A stretch of 64,000 nucleotides of DNA from contig JAFRIR010000136.1 in the NCBI GenBank assembly GCA_017432685.1, positions 1 through 64,000 on the forward strand, given 5' to 3'. A model generated the notes under the pieces. That model was given only the letters and a program-made list of their open reading frames with translations, made no database searches and had not been told where the DNA came from. The stretch's first letter is position 1. Every line of letters begins with the position of its first letter. Positions 1 through 8,228 of the stretch are shown here, in pieces. The DNA is from Flexilinea sp. (GTDB taxonomy: Bacteria; Chloroflexota; Anaerolineae; Anaerolineales; Anaerolineaceae). Position numbers and translations under genes: made by a program.

Positions 1-162
1 GCTGTTTTCTCTGTGAAACAGGGAAACTCCGAATTTATTCTCAAGTTTTTTCATTGAGCGGCTCAATGCCGGTTGTGTGATATGCAGCGCATCCGCAGCA
101 CCTACAAGTGTTCCGTATTTCGAAAATGCGGCAAGTTGTTCAAGCAAATATATCTCTATCAT
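1..162 (-). CDS. LysR-family transcriptional regulator, N-terminal part (cut by window edge)
   Basis: The first 54 codons of a LysR-type regulator read leftward from an ATG at 162 and run off the window. The translation begins MIEIYLLEQLAAFSKYGTLV and continues with the typical winged helix-turn-helix pattern (GAADALHITQPALSRSMKKL, then LENKFGVSLFHRE). The effector-binding domain is outside the window. It is divergent from the esterase/SDR/hydrolase operon starting at 261, the usual layout for a LysR regulator and its target operon, so it probably controls that operon. The target is inferred from position only. Confidence 0.85.
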   Translation of the reverse strand, partial: MIEIYLLEQLAAFSKYGTLVGAADALHITQPALSRSMKKLENKFGVSLFHRENS

Positions 163-177
163 TGAAAATCCTGTAAA

Positions 178-206
178 GGTATGATTGTTATTTATACGAT
201 TATACC
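178..206. promoter_or_regulatory. Possible LysR-type operator in the divergent promoter region
   Basis: The 98-bp gap between the LysR start (162) and the esterase start (261) holds an imperfect inverted repeat with outer arms GGTAT (178-182) and ATACC (202-206) and AT-rich sequence between them. LysR proteins bind interrupted dyads in such divergent regions. The arms are short, so this is only suggestive. Confidence 0.25.
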
Positions 207-260
207 TGATCGGCATTGGACAAACCATGGCAGATTTAATAAAATAGTATTGAGGTTATT

Positions 261-1223
261 ATGAATAAAAAATTCTATCTTACACTTGTTATATCTGTTT
301 TGATGATGGTTGGAATCTTTCAGAAAGATGCTGCAGCTGAAGAGATTCCGCAAACGGGAATGACAGCAGCCGTTCCTGCGGAATACAAAGTTCCTGCAAA
401 CCATCAGGGTACAGTCACCCGGCTGGATTACGAATCGCTGGATTATGCACGGAACAGTGCTCCGGTTACAAAAACCGCCTATGTGTACACGCCGTACGGT
501 TATGATGCGAACGATGCTGAAACGCGTTACAACATCGTTTATCTGATGCACGGCTGGGGTGGACATGCCGGAGAATACTTCGATTACACATCCATGAAAA
601 ATGTCTTTGATCATATGATCGAAAACGGCGACATTCCGCCTGTGATCATCGTTTCCCCGACATTTTACAATGCCCACAGCAGTTATGATTTCAGCAGCTC
701 CATCAATGAATTCCGTGCTTTCCATTCTGATTTTGAGAACCATCTGATGCCGGCTGTCGAAAGCATTTATCATACCTATGCGGAAAATACCACTCCGGAC
801 GGGCTCAAAGCGTCCCGGGATCACCGTGCTTTCGGCGGATTTTCTCTCGGTTCGGTCACGACCTGGCTGCAGTTCTGCTGGAATTCCGATTATATCCGTT
901 ATTTCCTTCCGATGAGCGGGTCATGCTGGTACTACGGAACATACGGAGATTTTCAGACGAAGAACAATGTGGATTTCATCGAGAATCTCGTCCGGGAGAA
1001 CGATCTTGATGAACGCGGTTACTTTATCTACTTCACGACCGGGACACAGGACACCGTCAAGAGCCAGTCTCTGATGCAGGCAGAGGAAATGCTCAGCCGG
1101 AGCAGCGTGTTCACACCGGATCATTTCGTTTTCTATCAAAAGAACGGTGGATTCCACGATCTCGATGCCGTTCAGGAATACTTATACAATGCACTGCCGA
1201 TTTTCTTCGGTGAACAGAAATAA
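261..1223 (+). CDS. Secreted alpha/beta-hydrolase esterase (esterase D / CE1-like)
   Basis: A 320-residue protein with an N-terminal signal peptide (LTLVISVLMMVGIF, cleavage probably after AAA near residue 26). The fold is esterase D/feruloyl-esterase-like: YLMHGWGGH (oxyanion-hole strand, about residues 93-102), nucleophile elbow GGFSLG (Ser near 194) and a late His in GGFHDLDA (about 297). It probably cleaves ester-linked acyl or feruloyl groups outside the membrane; the substrate is not evident. The start is supported by a GAGG stretch before the ATG. It is the first gene of a three-gene run with an SDR dehydrogenase and a second hydrolase, divergent from LysR. Confidence 0.8.
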   Translation: MNKKFYLTLVISVLMMVGIFQKDAAAEEIPQTGMTAAVPAEYKVPANHQGTVTRLDYESLDYARNSAPVTKTAYVYTPYGYDANDAETRYNIVYLMHGWGGHAGEYFDYTSMKNVFDHMIENGDIPPVIIVSPTFYNAHSSYDFSSSINEFRAFHSDFENHLMPAVESIYHTYAENTTPDGLKASRDHRAFGGFSLGSVTTWLQFCWNSDYIRYFLPMSGSCWYYGTYGDFQTKNNVDFIENLVRENDLDERGYFIYFTTGTQDTVKSQSLMQAEEMLSRSSVFTPDHFVFYQKNGGFHDLDAVQEYLYNALPIFFGEQK

Positions 1224-1244
1224 AAATATCAGGAGGGAAATATC

Positions 1245-1982
1245 ATGAAAAACGTTGATAACAAAGTCGTCATCATCACCGGAGCCTCTTCCGGTATCGG
1301 GGAAGAAACTGCACGCATGCTGGCAGCTAACGGAGCGAAGGTGGTCCTTTCAGCCCGCCGGGAAGACCGGCTGCAGAAGCTGGCATCTGAGATCGGTGAA
1401 AACGCGGTTTATCTCAAATCCGATGTGGTCAGCCTTGAGGATATGCAGGCCCTCGTGACATTAGCGAAAGAAAAATTTGGCAAAATGGACGCGGTGTTTG
1501 CCAACGCCGGGATCATGCCTGCCGGAAATATGAGTCAATTGAAGGTGAATGACTGGAACGCGATGATCGATATCAACATTCGCGGCGTCCTGAACACCAT
1601 GGCCGCAGTCCTGCCGGAATTTACCGCGCAGAAATACGGGCATATCATCGTGACCTCTTCCCGTGCAGGGCTGATGTCCGTTCCCGGAAATGCTGTTTAT
1701 TGCGGAACAAAACACTTCGTGAAAGCGATGGTGGACTCCTTCCGCAGCGAATCCATTCAGGAAGGCACGAATATTCGTACCACTGTGATTTACCCGGGAG
1801 CGATCAAGACCGAACTGCTCAATTCTGTGGCTGAATCTGAAGCAAAGAACATGGTTTCCCAATTCTATGAGAATGTAGGTCTGACACCAGATGTGATCGC
1901 AAACGCAGTACTGTATGCGGTCTCACAGCCGGATAACGTGGCAGTGCCGGAACTTGTCGTTTGTCCTGCAATGGAAGGATAA
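1245..1982 (+). CDS. Short-chain dehydrogenase/reductase (SDR)
   Basis: A 245-residue classical SDR. It has the nucleotide-binding glycine motif TGASSGIGEE near the N terminus, the NAG motif (FANAGIMPAG), a catalytic Ser in IIVTSSRAG, and the YxxxK pair in YCGTKHF. ARREDRL after the second strand suggests NADP(H) preference. It oxidises or reduces an alcohol/carbonyl substrate that cannot be named from sequence. AGGAGGGAAAT precedes the ATG. It lies 21 bp behind the esterase and 10 bp before the next hydrolase, so it is most likely co-transcribed with both. Confidence 0.88.
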   Translation: MKNVDNKVVIITGASSGIGEETARMLAANGAKVVLSARREDRLQKLASEIGENAVYLKSDVVSLEDMQALVTLAKEKFGKMDAVFANAGIMPAGNMSQLKVNDWNAMIDINIRGVLNTMAAVLPEFTAQKYGHIIVTSSRAGLMSVPGNAVYCGTKHFVKAMVDSFRSESIQEGTNIRTTVIYPGAIKTELLNSVAESEAKNMVSQFYENVGLTPDVIANAVLYAVSQPDNVAVPELVVCPAMEG

Positions 1983-1992
1983 ATTGTATTTT

Positions 1993-2988
1993 ATGAATAA
2001 AAAGACTTTCTTGTTTATTTTCTTGATTTGTGCGATGATGATCGGGATACTCACGGGATGTGAAAAGACGATTGCCCAATCTGAGCCTGGATCATCTGAC
2101 TGGACAGATAAGGCTTTTACTGTCAATACACCGATCCGGGATGTGATCAATTATCCTGGTTTCGGGAATTACGGAAGGCTGATCTTCCCGGTCAATGAGG
2201 ACTATTACAGCGGTTCAACCCTCGGGACGCTGTCTCTGACATGGTACACCCAGATCCGTCCGGAAAAGACCGTTGAGATCTGCAACTATATGAAGAATCA
2301 CGCCGATGCAGGTGATGTGATTTTCTATGACATTTATACGGATGAAGAAAAAGCAGCGGATCCGTCAAAGAATGATACCGGACTGTTTTTCTTCCGCGGA
2401 GAACCCGGCGCAAAATTCGCAATCGTCAGTTCCGGCGGCGGAATGGTCTATGTCGGATCGATGCATGACAGTTATCCGCACGCACTGGAGATCTCCAAAA
2501 AAGGCTATAATGCCTTTTCCCTGATCTACCGTGCAGGCTACCAGACCGGGCCGGAAGACTGCGCGAGAGCGGTTGCATTTATTTTTGAACATGCCGATGA
2601 GCTCGGTGTTGACACCTCGGATTATTCCCTGTGGGGCGGCTCTGCCGGTGCAAGGATCGCGGATTGGGTCGGTACAAACGGGACAGCATATTATGGACAG
2701 AAAGCTTATCCTCAGCCTGCCGCTGTCATCATGCAGTATACGGCTTTATCCGAAGTGACCGGAAATGAACCGGCGACTTACAACTGTGTTGGGAACCGTG
2801 ACGGGATCGCGCCATATTCGGTCATGCTGGAACGTATTAACCGCATCAGTGCCAACGGAACTGATACGATGATCGAAGTGTTTGACGGATTGTCACACGG
2901 TTTTGGAATCGGCCTCGGCACAGTTGCAGAAGGCTGGGTCGACCGGGCTGTTGCATTCTGGGAACGGCAGATGCAGGAATATGGCTGA
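1993..2988 (+). CDS. Lipoprotein alpha/beta hydrolase (BD-FAE / HSL-like)
   Basis: The start at 1993 (MNKKTFLFIFLICAMM) is preferred because it gives a clean lipoprotein signal with lipobox GILTGC; an in-frame upstream start at 1915 would overlap the SDR gene. The 331-residue product has an oxyanion-hole SSGGGMVYVG, nucleophile motif WGGSAGA and a His in LSHGFGIG, typical of hormone-sensitive-lipase or bacterial feruloyl-esterase-like hydrolases. It is predicted to be anchored on the outer face of the membrane. It is the last gene of the esterase/SDR operon, followed by a terminator-like hairpin. Confidence 0.78.
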   Translation: MNKKTFLFIFLICAMMIGILTGCEKTIAQSEPGSSDWTDKAFTVNTPIRDVINYPGFGNYGRLIFPVNEDYYSGSTLGTLSLTWYTQIRPEKTVEICNYMKNHADAGDVIFYDIYTDEEKAADPSKNDTGLFFFRGEPGAKFAIVSSGGGMVYVGSMHDSYPHALEISKKGYNAFSLIYRAGYQTGPEDCARAVAFIFEHADELGVDTSDYSLWGGSAGARIADWVGTNGTAYYGQKAYPQPAAVIMQYTALSEVTGNEPATYNCVGNRDGIAPYSVMLERINRISANGTDTMIEVFDGLSHGFGIGLGTVAEGWVDRAVAFWERQMQEYG

Positions 2989-3045
2989 TAACGAAACAGA
3001 CGGGAATTTGTCATTATTTTTTTTTCAGTGATAATTCTCGCTTTA

Positions 3046-3073
3046 CCCCGGAGGGCTTATGAATCCTCCGGGG
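3046..3073 (+). terminator. Rho-independent-like terminator of the esterase/SDR/hydrolase operon
   Basis: A perfect 9-bp inverted repeat CCCCGGAGG / CCTCCGGGG is separated by a 10-nt loop and followed by a modest CTTT tract. It lies about 55 bp after the lipoprotein hydrolase stop. Confidence 0.6.
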
Positions 3074-3138
3074 CTTTCGGTTATGTCTGGTATTATCACA
3101 CTATTTTTCAAAAAATAATGATAAAAAGTAAAGGTGCA

Positions 3139-3166
3139 TATAATTATGTTAGTTTTATATAACTAA
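3139..3166 (+). promoter_or_regulatory. -10 box with overlapping palindromic operator (copy 1)
   Basis: TATAAT at 3139-3144 is followed 4 bp later by the palindrome TTAGTT-TTATAT-AACTAA (3149-3166), at the expected transcription start of the 3208 gene. The same half-sites in the same position occur before the gene at 4551. This layout suits repression by a dimeric regulator (TetR/MarR type). No such regulator gene lies in the window. Confidence 0.5.
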
Positions 3167-3207
3167 TTTATTGAAACCTCTTTTCACACTGATCAAATAA
3201 AACTGGG

Positions 3208-3831
3208 ATGGATGCAAAGCATATGAAAACTGCAGAAAAAATTTTGAAGAATAAAAAGTCTATTAAGACCGAGCTGGATACCCGGATGCCAAAAGCGAAA
3301 AGCGATGCGTTATGGGATAAGGCAAAACAAAGGCTGGACGGAATCTTAAATCAGTACGCGGAAATCCCCAAAGGTCAACACCTGCATACAGATAATTACA
3401 TCTTTCCCGCAGCGGCGATTTATCTGACCTTGAAAGAGGCAATGGATGAAAAAGAAGCTTATGCAGTTATTGAAAATGCCGCCATCAGAAATTCGGCACC
3501 TGTCGGGAAAAAGCTGGCGAAACTGATGAAACTGCCGGGGATGAAGAGTCTCTTTATCAGGGTTTGGGATCCCATGACCCGGAAAATGTTCGGACCGGAC
3601 AACGGATTCAAGAATGTCTTTTATCCGAAGAAAAAGGGTGAATTCCGCATGGATGTCACATCCTGTCCATATTGCCGGTATTTTACAGAACTTGGCTGTC
3701 CGGAACTGACAAAAATATTCTGCGCAAACGATGACCGCTGTTACGGTAATCTTCCGGGTTTAGAATTCAAAAGAACCGGGACGCTGGGCACCGGAGCGGA
3801 TCGATGTGATTTTTACATGAGAAAACTATAA
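3208..3831 (+). CDS. L-2-amino-thiazoline-4-carboxylic acid hydrolase-like protein
   Basis: A 207-residue cytoplasmic protein resembling the ATC-hydrolase-like family, whose founding member opens the thiazoline ring of ATC on the way to L-cysteine. The C-terminal half carries the family's cysteine-rich block, SCPYCRYFTELGCPELTKIF, then CANDDRCYGNLPGL and GADRCDFYM. Many members annotated this way have no tested activity, so the substrate is uncertain. It overlaps the next gene by 1 bp (TAATG), implying translational coupling. The promoter carries the TTAGTT..AACTAA palindrome also found before 4551. An alternative start is the ATG at 3223. Confidence 0.7.
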   Translation: MDAKHMKTAEKILKNKKSIKTELDTRMPKAKSDALWDKAKQRLDGILNQYAEIPKGQHLHTDNYIFPAAAIYLTLKEAMDEKEAYAVIENAAIRNSAPVGKKLAKLMKLPGMKSLFIRVWDPMTRKMFGPDNGFKNVFYPKKKGEFRMDVTSCPYCRYFTELGCPELTKIFCANDDRCYGNLPGLEFKRTGTLGTGADRCDFYMRKL

Positions 3832-4325
3832 TGAACTGGCTGAGAATCATCCTGGATGGGGTCGCTATGTCGATCCTTTTTAATGCGGTTGTCGGGATTG
3901 GGTTTATACTTTGGCCGCAGGAATACAGCGTCATGTTTCCCAAAGAGATCAAAAAAGCCGCAGCACCCTATGTGAACAAGAACGATGTTCGGAAGATGAA
4001 GCTGTTTCTGTATTCTCTTTATTTATTCCTGTTTGTCTATTGGACAGTCAGTGTACATTTCTCCGGAATGGCGGGATTCCGGCACCTGTTTTGGACAGGG
4101 TATATCGAAATGACATTTGTGAGCATCAGTGATTTTCTGATCCTTGACTGCTGGCTGCCGCAGAAGGTGCGGTACATGATCAAAGGCGCGGAACACTGCA
4201 AAGCCTGGGAACGGAGGGAATGGCTTTTGACACTGGCGATCCCTGAGCATGTTCTTGGCTGGACACTGCTCGTCTGTCCGATAGCGGGACTGGCCGTAGC
4301 GGGTATTGCGGTGCTGCTGGGGTGA
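3831..4325 (+). CDS. Small multi-spanning membrane protein coupled to the ATC-hydrolase-like gene
   Basis: A 164-residue protein whose ATG overlaps the preceding stop codon. Four hydrophobic segments are visible: about residues 7-27 (AMSILFNAVVGIGFILW), 62-82 (LYSLYLFLFVYWTVSV), 88-110 and 140-163 (ending in LAVAGIAVLLG). No enzymatic motif is recognised. The coupling suggests it acts with the upstream protein, perhaps as its membrane partner or a transporter for its substrate; that is inference. The following 225 bp up to 4550 hold the next promoter and no gene I can defend. Confidence 0.65.
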   Translation: MNWLRIILDGVAMSILFNAVVGIGFILWPQEYSVMFPKEIKKAAAPYVNKNDVRKMKLFLYSLYLFLFVYWTVSVHFSGMAGFRHLFWTGYIEMTFVSISDFLILDCWLPQKVRYMIKGAEHCKAWERREWLLTLAIPEHVLGWTLLVCPIAGLAVAGIAVLLG

Positions 4326-4505
4326 GGTAAATGAGCAAATAAGCATCAGGCTTATTCGAAAACCGCCGAAAAAGGCATCCAAAAGCGCCTCGCCCGGAAG
4401 TACGGCCCAGGTGAATGTACCCGTCTTATAGGGCAGAGCGACAGAAAATACGAGGAGTTTGTCGAATAGAATCATATTTTTTTCATATTTTTTTAATTCG
4501 TGCGT

Positions 4506-4533
4506 TATAATCAAATAAGTTAGTTTAAACTAA
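4506..4533 (+). promoter_or_regulatory. -10 box with overlapping palindromic operator (copy 2)
   Basis: TATAAT at 4506-4511 is followed 8 bp later by a perfect 14-bp palindrome TTAGTTTAAACTAA (4520-4533), just before the ribosome-binding site of the gene at 4551. Half-sites match those at 3149-3166 but the spacer is 2 bp instead of 6 bp. It probably represses the Tp47-like/ferric-reductase-like pair together with the ATC-hydrolase pair. Confidence 0.5.
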
Positions 4534-4550
4534 TTATTTTTACAGGAGAA

Positions 4551-5621
4551 ATGATGAAAAAAACTTTGATTCTTTTATTGACCGCGCTGTTGTGCCTTTC
4601 GTCTGTTGCTTCTGCCGAAGAAGCTGTATATGTTCTGATGAACATTCCTTATGCGGATTTTTATAGTGCAGAAAATGCGGTCGATGCCATTACGTCCGCT
4701 ACGCTGAAGGGAAAAGCCCGCAACACCAATGTTACAGGCGCTTCCTATCATCAGAGTGAAGAAGCGGTGACCACGGAAGGAATTGTCGGTGCGATTTATC
4801 CGGTAAAAACAACTGCGGAAGATCTGGCTGCTTTAGGAAGTGTTAAAATTACGGATGAATCAACATTGAGCTATGTTTTTTCTGCAAAAGGGAAAGATAC
4901 CGAAGTTAACCTGACAGGTGTGGATGTTCTGCTGGAAAGTCCGAATTATTCTTACTATATTCTGTCGAATGTTCCCGCATCATATAAGGTGATGACCGTC
5001 GCTGATGGTGTTCCTAACTTCAGCGAAGTTGTTGGAACGCCTGTTACCGGCGAAGCAAGTGGTGTTGTTTCTTATACCGGTCATCACACAGATATTGAAA
5101 TTTCACTGGAAGGAATTGAAGCCGATCCCGCTCTTGTTGCCGGGGTGATTGTAACAATGGATGACGGAACAAGCTACGCCATGCATCATATCGTCAATAT
5201 CTGGCGGGGTGAACTTGGTTGGGATCGCAGTGATCTGGAGCTTGGCGGTCAGACAATCACCGGACTGCGCTATCTGCTGAAGGACGGCAGCATCCAGGAT
5301 TACGCCACCGATATCAAAATTCTCCCGGCTTTTGAAGGTATAATTACCGGTTCCGTCAATGCAGATCGGGATACCTTCGTACTGAACGGATCTCTTGAGA
5401 ATCTGGAAGATGCCGTCCTGACAGTTGTCTGCACGGTCGGATCCGGAAAGGGCGTACCGTCAGACGTTGTGTTCAGCGGACCTGCTGTCAATGATCCGGT
5501 GAACCTTGATACGATTATGATTGCCGATCTGATCGCTGCCGGCGAAGAAAATGCAGAAGTCACCATTTCTGCAACGGTTTCCAGCAGTAATTACGCCACG
5601 GTGGTTGTCCCTGTTGAATAA
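4551..5621 (+). CDS. Secreted Tp47-like / FMN-binding-like beta-rich protein
   Basis: A 356-residue exported protein (signal peptide TLILLLTALLCLSSVASA) without a lipobox. The mature start MNIPYADFYSAE and the DAITSATLKGK segment followed by GIVGAIYPV resemble proteins annotated as penicillin-binding Tp47 domain proteins in gut anaerobes. SATxK-like motifs also recall FMN-binding domains, so the fold is uncertain. The C-terminal third looks like beta-sandwich repeats. AGGAGAA precedes ATGATG; the second ATG (4554) is equally possible. It precedes a ferric-reductase-like membrane gene, so an electron-transfer or metal-linked role is possible, by inference. Confidence 0.6.
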   Translation: MMKKTLILLLTALLCLSSVASAEEAVYVLMNIPYADFYSAENAVDAITSATLKGKARNTNVTGASYHQSEEAVTTEGIVGAIYPVKTTAEDLAALGSVKITDESTLSYVFSAKGKDTEVNLTGVDVLLESPNYSYYILSNVPASYKVMTVADGVPNFSEVVGTPVTGEASGVVSYTGHHTDIEISLEGIEADPALVAGVIVTMDDGTSYAMHHIVNIWRGELGWDRSDLELGGQTITGLRYLLKDGSIQDYATDIKILPAFEGIITGSVNADRDTFVLNGSLENLEDAVLTVVCTVGSGKGVPSDVVFSGPAVNDPVNLDTIMIADLIAAGEENAEVTISATVSSSNYATVVVPVE

Positions 5622-5651
5622 TTGTCAGACCTCAAAAGTCAATGAATGAAT

Positions 5652-5685
5652 AAATGAGGGGGCGTTTGCTGCTCCCTCATTTTTC
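5652..5685 (+). terminator. Intrinsic terminator after the Tp47-like gene
   Basis: AATGAGGG (5653-5660) pairs with CCCTCATT (5674-5681), and the stem runs into a T tract. It would end or attenuate transcription before the membrane gene at 5707, whose expression may depend on read-through. Confidence 0.75.
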
Positions 5686-5706
5686 CTGAACGCTTGCCCG
5701 GAGAAT

Positions 5707-6501
5707 TTGTCCATGATATTTTTGCTGTTGCTTGCGCTGGCATTGATATTCGTAAGTTTATTTTCCAAACAACTTCGTGCCCGTCCTTTGCCGTTTTATA
5801 TCCTTGCGGCGGGAATTTCTGTTTCTGTGGTTATCTGCACATGGCATCATACCGTTTTTCCGAAGGATTTTGAAGTTTGGATCTGGCCGATATTTGCCAG
5901 AGGCGCATTCGCCGGTGCACTTTTTGTTATTATTATGGCTACGGGTGTCTTCCCGAACGGATCCAAACCGATCAGGCTTTTAATGCCCATCCGGGCACAT
6001 CTTTCGATCCTTGCCAGCATCCTGACACTCGGGCATAATATCGCGTACGGCAGGACTTACTTTACGGCTCTCTTTTTTGCACCGACAAGGCTGTCGACCC
6101 CGACGCTTTTGGCCGCGGTTTGTTCGCTGATCATGATCCTGATCATGCTGCCGCTGTTTATCACTTCTTTCAAATTTGTCCGGAAACATATGAAAGCCCG
6201 AACCTGGAAGCGCCTGCAGCGGTTAGCGTATGTGTTTTACGGTCTGCTCTACTGTCACATTATGCTCCTGACGATTCCAAACGCAATTCAGGGACGCAGC
6301 GGATATGTGGTCACGGTATTTGTTTACAGTCTGGTGTTCATCAGCTACCTGTTCTGTCGGGTCATGAAAGCAGTTTCTATCCATGAAAAAGCCACTGCCA
6401 GCCTCTCGCGTAAACAGGCTGTCGGGTTGTTATGCGGAGTTGTGATGTCAGGCTTGATTCTGATTGCCGTGATCAGTGCGCATAAAACAGTCATAGCTTA
6501 A
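5707..6501 (+). CDS. Ferric-reductase-like transmembrane protein
   Basis: A 264-residue membrane protein with about seven hydrophobic helices. Histidines sit within or at the ends of helices: TWHHTVFP, IRAHLSILASILTLGHNIAYG (two His 13 apart) and GLLYCHIMLL, a pattern like heme-ligating histidines of ferric-reductase/MsrQ-type proteins. It may carry electrons across the membrane to an extracytoplasmic acceptor. Reading begins at TTG 5707 or ATG 5713 (two codons later); neither has a strong ribosome-binding site. It lies just behind the Tp47-like gene, past a terminator-like hairpin. Confidence 0.6.
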   Translation: MSMIFLLLLALALIFVSLFSKQLRARPLPFYILAAGISVSVVICTWHHTVFPKDFEVWIWPIFARGAFAGALFVIIMATGVFPNGSKPIRLLMPIRAHLSILASILTLGHNIAYGRTYFTALFFAPTRLSTPTLLAAVCSLIMILIMLPLFITSFKFVRKHMKARTWKRLQRLAYVFYGLLYCHIMLLTIPNAIQGRSGYVVTVFVYSLVFISYLFCRVMKAVSIHEKATASLSRKQAVGLLCGVVMSGLILIAVISAHKTVIA

Positions 6502-6508
6502 AGGCCAT

Positions 6509-6763
6509 ATGGATGAAGGTAAAAAGATCACTGCACCGCAGATCGACCGGCTGCTCCGTTGTTTTGATCGCAGACATATGAATCCATCCGCTCCCAGCCG
6601 TAAAATCATCGCGGCCATGGAGCCTCTGTTTTCTGTTCTTGAAGATCTTGCCCCCCTCAGAATAAACAGTGAAGCTAAATCGATATGGCTTGAAGTGCCC
6701 AGAGGTATCTCCAAAAGAACATTAATCTATATTTACAGAACGACAGACTATCGATTTTTCTAA
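6509..6763 (+). CDS. Hypothetical 84-residue protein
   Basis: A short reading frame 7 bp after the ferric-reductase-like stop, preceded by AAAGG. The product begins MDEGKKITAPQIDRLLRCFD and has no recognisable motif, signal or membrane segment. The ordered, amphipathic composition looks protein-like, but the C terminus (RTTDYRFF) ends abruptly, so it may be the front end of a decayed longer gene. Confidence 0.4.
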   Translation: MDEGKKITAPQIDRLLRCFDRRHMNPSAPSRKIIAAMEPLFSVLEDLAPLRINSEAKSIWLEVPRGISKRTLIYIYRTTDYRFF

Positions 6764-6831
6764 TAAGTGATGCTAATATCTAAATCAAGAAAGCACAAAA
6801 TCGTGTGCGAGACAAATTTTGGGAGGGAAAA

Positions 6832-7410
6832 ATGAAAAAGCTCACCGTCTTATTGTTAATGTTTTGTATTGTTTTATCTCTGGTTTCGATCGTACCTGCT
6901 GCTGCAGATACACCGGCTCTCGATACAAAAGCGGTCCTTGAAGTGAATATCTGGGATAACAACCAACTCAAGGGACTTCGTCAGATCGCAGACGACTGGA
7001 CTGCTGAAACCGGCGTGAAGGTCAATATCAATGTTATCAGTTGGATCGAATACTGGACACTGCTTTCTGCAGGCGCCTTTGGCGGTCAGCTTCCTGATGT
7101 TTTCTGGATGCATATCAATGAAGCACAGAACTACATGTGGGCAGATCTTTTATTGAACCTGAATCCATATATTGAATCTGATGATGCAATTGATTTGGAT
7201 AACTATTATGAAGGAATTGTTGGAATCTACAACCTTAACGGCAACCAGTTTGCACTTCCAAAAGACCATGACACGATTGCGCTGCTCTATAATAAGTCCA
7301 TTTTTGATATAAATATGTCCAAGCTCTCCTACATAAACCACATTGGATGCAGTGTATCCGTTGGATCGGAGGAGCCAGAAGGTATTTCCTGCGCTATCCT
7401 CAAGCTCTGA
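6832..7410 (+). pseudogene. Truncated ABC-transporter extracellular solute-binding protein (family 1)
   Basis: A strong GGGAGG site precedes ATG 6832. The product has a signal peptide (LTVLLLMFCIVLSLVSIVPA) and the N-terminal lobe of a sugar-binding protein: VLEVNIWDNNQLKG, WTAETGVKVNI, QLPDVFWMHINEAQNY, and FALPKDHDTIALLYNKSIFD. Homology stops near 7305. The remaining codons read through antisense of a DUF6273-like gene to a chance stop at 7410. About two thirds of a normal 420-450-residue protein and all permease genes are missing. Either a deletion/recombination or a chimeric assembly join would explain it. Confidence 0.75.
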
Positions 7411-8072
7411 CTGCCATACTCCCCTGGCCAGGGCATATGCAGTAGGTATGAAACGTCTTGCGGGGTCAGCTATGGCATCACTGTTCTGAAAACCGAAATT
7501 CCCGGCAGAGGGAGAGCTGAAAACCTCGTCCTCAGAAAGCAAAAAGACTCGGTCCTCTGTATCCGGGCCGCAGGAGGTGCCGAAGTAATGATTATCGGTA
7601 TTCCACACCTCAGACTTCAGAATTGAACGGTGTTCATTTTCAGAGAAAGCTGTTGACAAAAAGCTGTCCCCTTCTCCGGAGTAATCCCTCCCTGACAGGT
7701 TTTCCTCCGTGCCAAGACCGTTCAGCCAGCTGCGGATCTCCGAACGATCCCAGTTCACATCCGTCAGTTCCTGATAATACGGCATACAGTCCAGTGCCTG
7801 CGTGGAAAGCAAAAGAGCGGAACTGTCCGAGACTTCCAGTACCCGCCAGATGATGGGATCATATCTGAAATACCGGCTGTTGATGCGTTTATACCTTTTT
7901 CCACCCAGGTCAAGCTCATCCCCGACCCATTCCGCAGTCTGAAGTATACCACACGGTCTTTCACTTCCTGCTCGTAGAAAACCACCAGCCCGACCGGTCC
8001 GTTTGCAATGCCGATCACGCAGATGATCAGCAATACGAAACACATTGAGATTCCTTCAATGATCAGGATCAT
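7310..8072 (-). pseudogene. Frameshifted, truncated DUF6273-like protein
   Basis: Read leftward, the N-terminal part (ATG at 8072; ICFV-type hydrophobic segment, FYEQEVKDRVVYFRLRNG) is in one frame. The main domain is in another (ELDLGGKRYKRINSRYF, IIWRVLEVSD, LLLSTQALDCMPY, RSWLNGLG, VFLLSEDE, WLLRSNG). The frames must switch near 7930. The WRVL, LLS, SWLN and FLLSxDE series is typical of DUF6273 modules in surface or exported proteins of gut anaerobes. The 3' end is lost where the sequence joins the truncated solute-binding gene near 7310. The function of the family is unknown. Confidence 0.65.
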
Positions 8073-8228
8073 AATGATCTCCTATGCTCAAACCACCATA
8101 ATTAATTCTTTGCAGTCATTTATTTACGGCATTGTTCTTTTCTCAACTTCTCATAAACCAATCAGCATATCATTTCCCTCCAGGAATCCGAATTTGTCCA
8201 GCCCCCATTGTCCTGGATTAGCCATTTA

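Noticed and set aside
4350..4514. Leftward frame starting MILFDKLLVFSVALPYKTGT
   Set aside because: It looks partly protein-like but has no ribosome-binding site, runs antisense into the membrane protein gene and overlaps the next promoter; at most a remnant.
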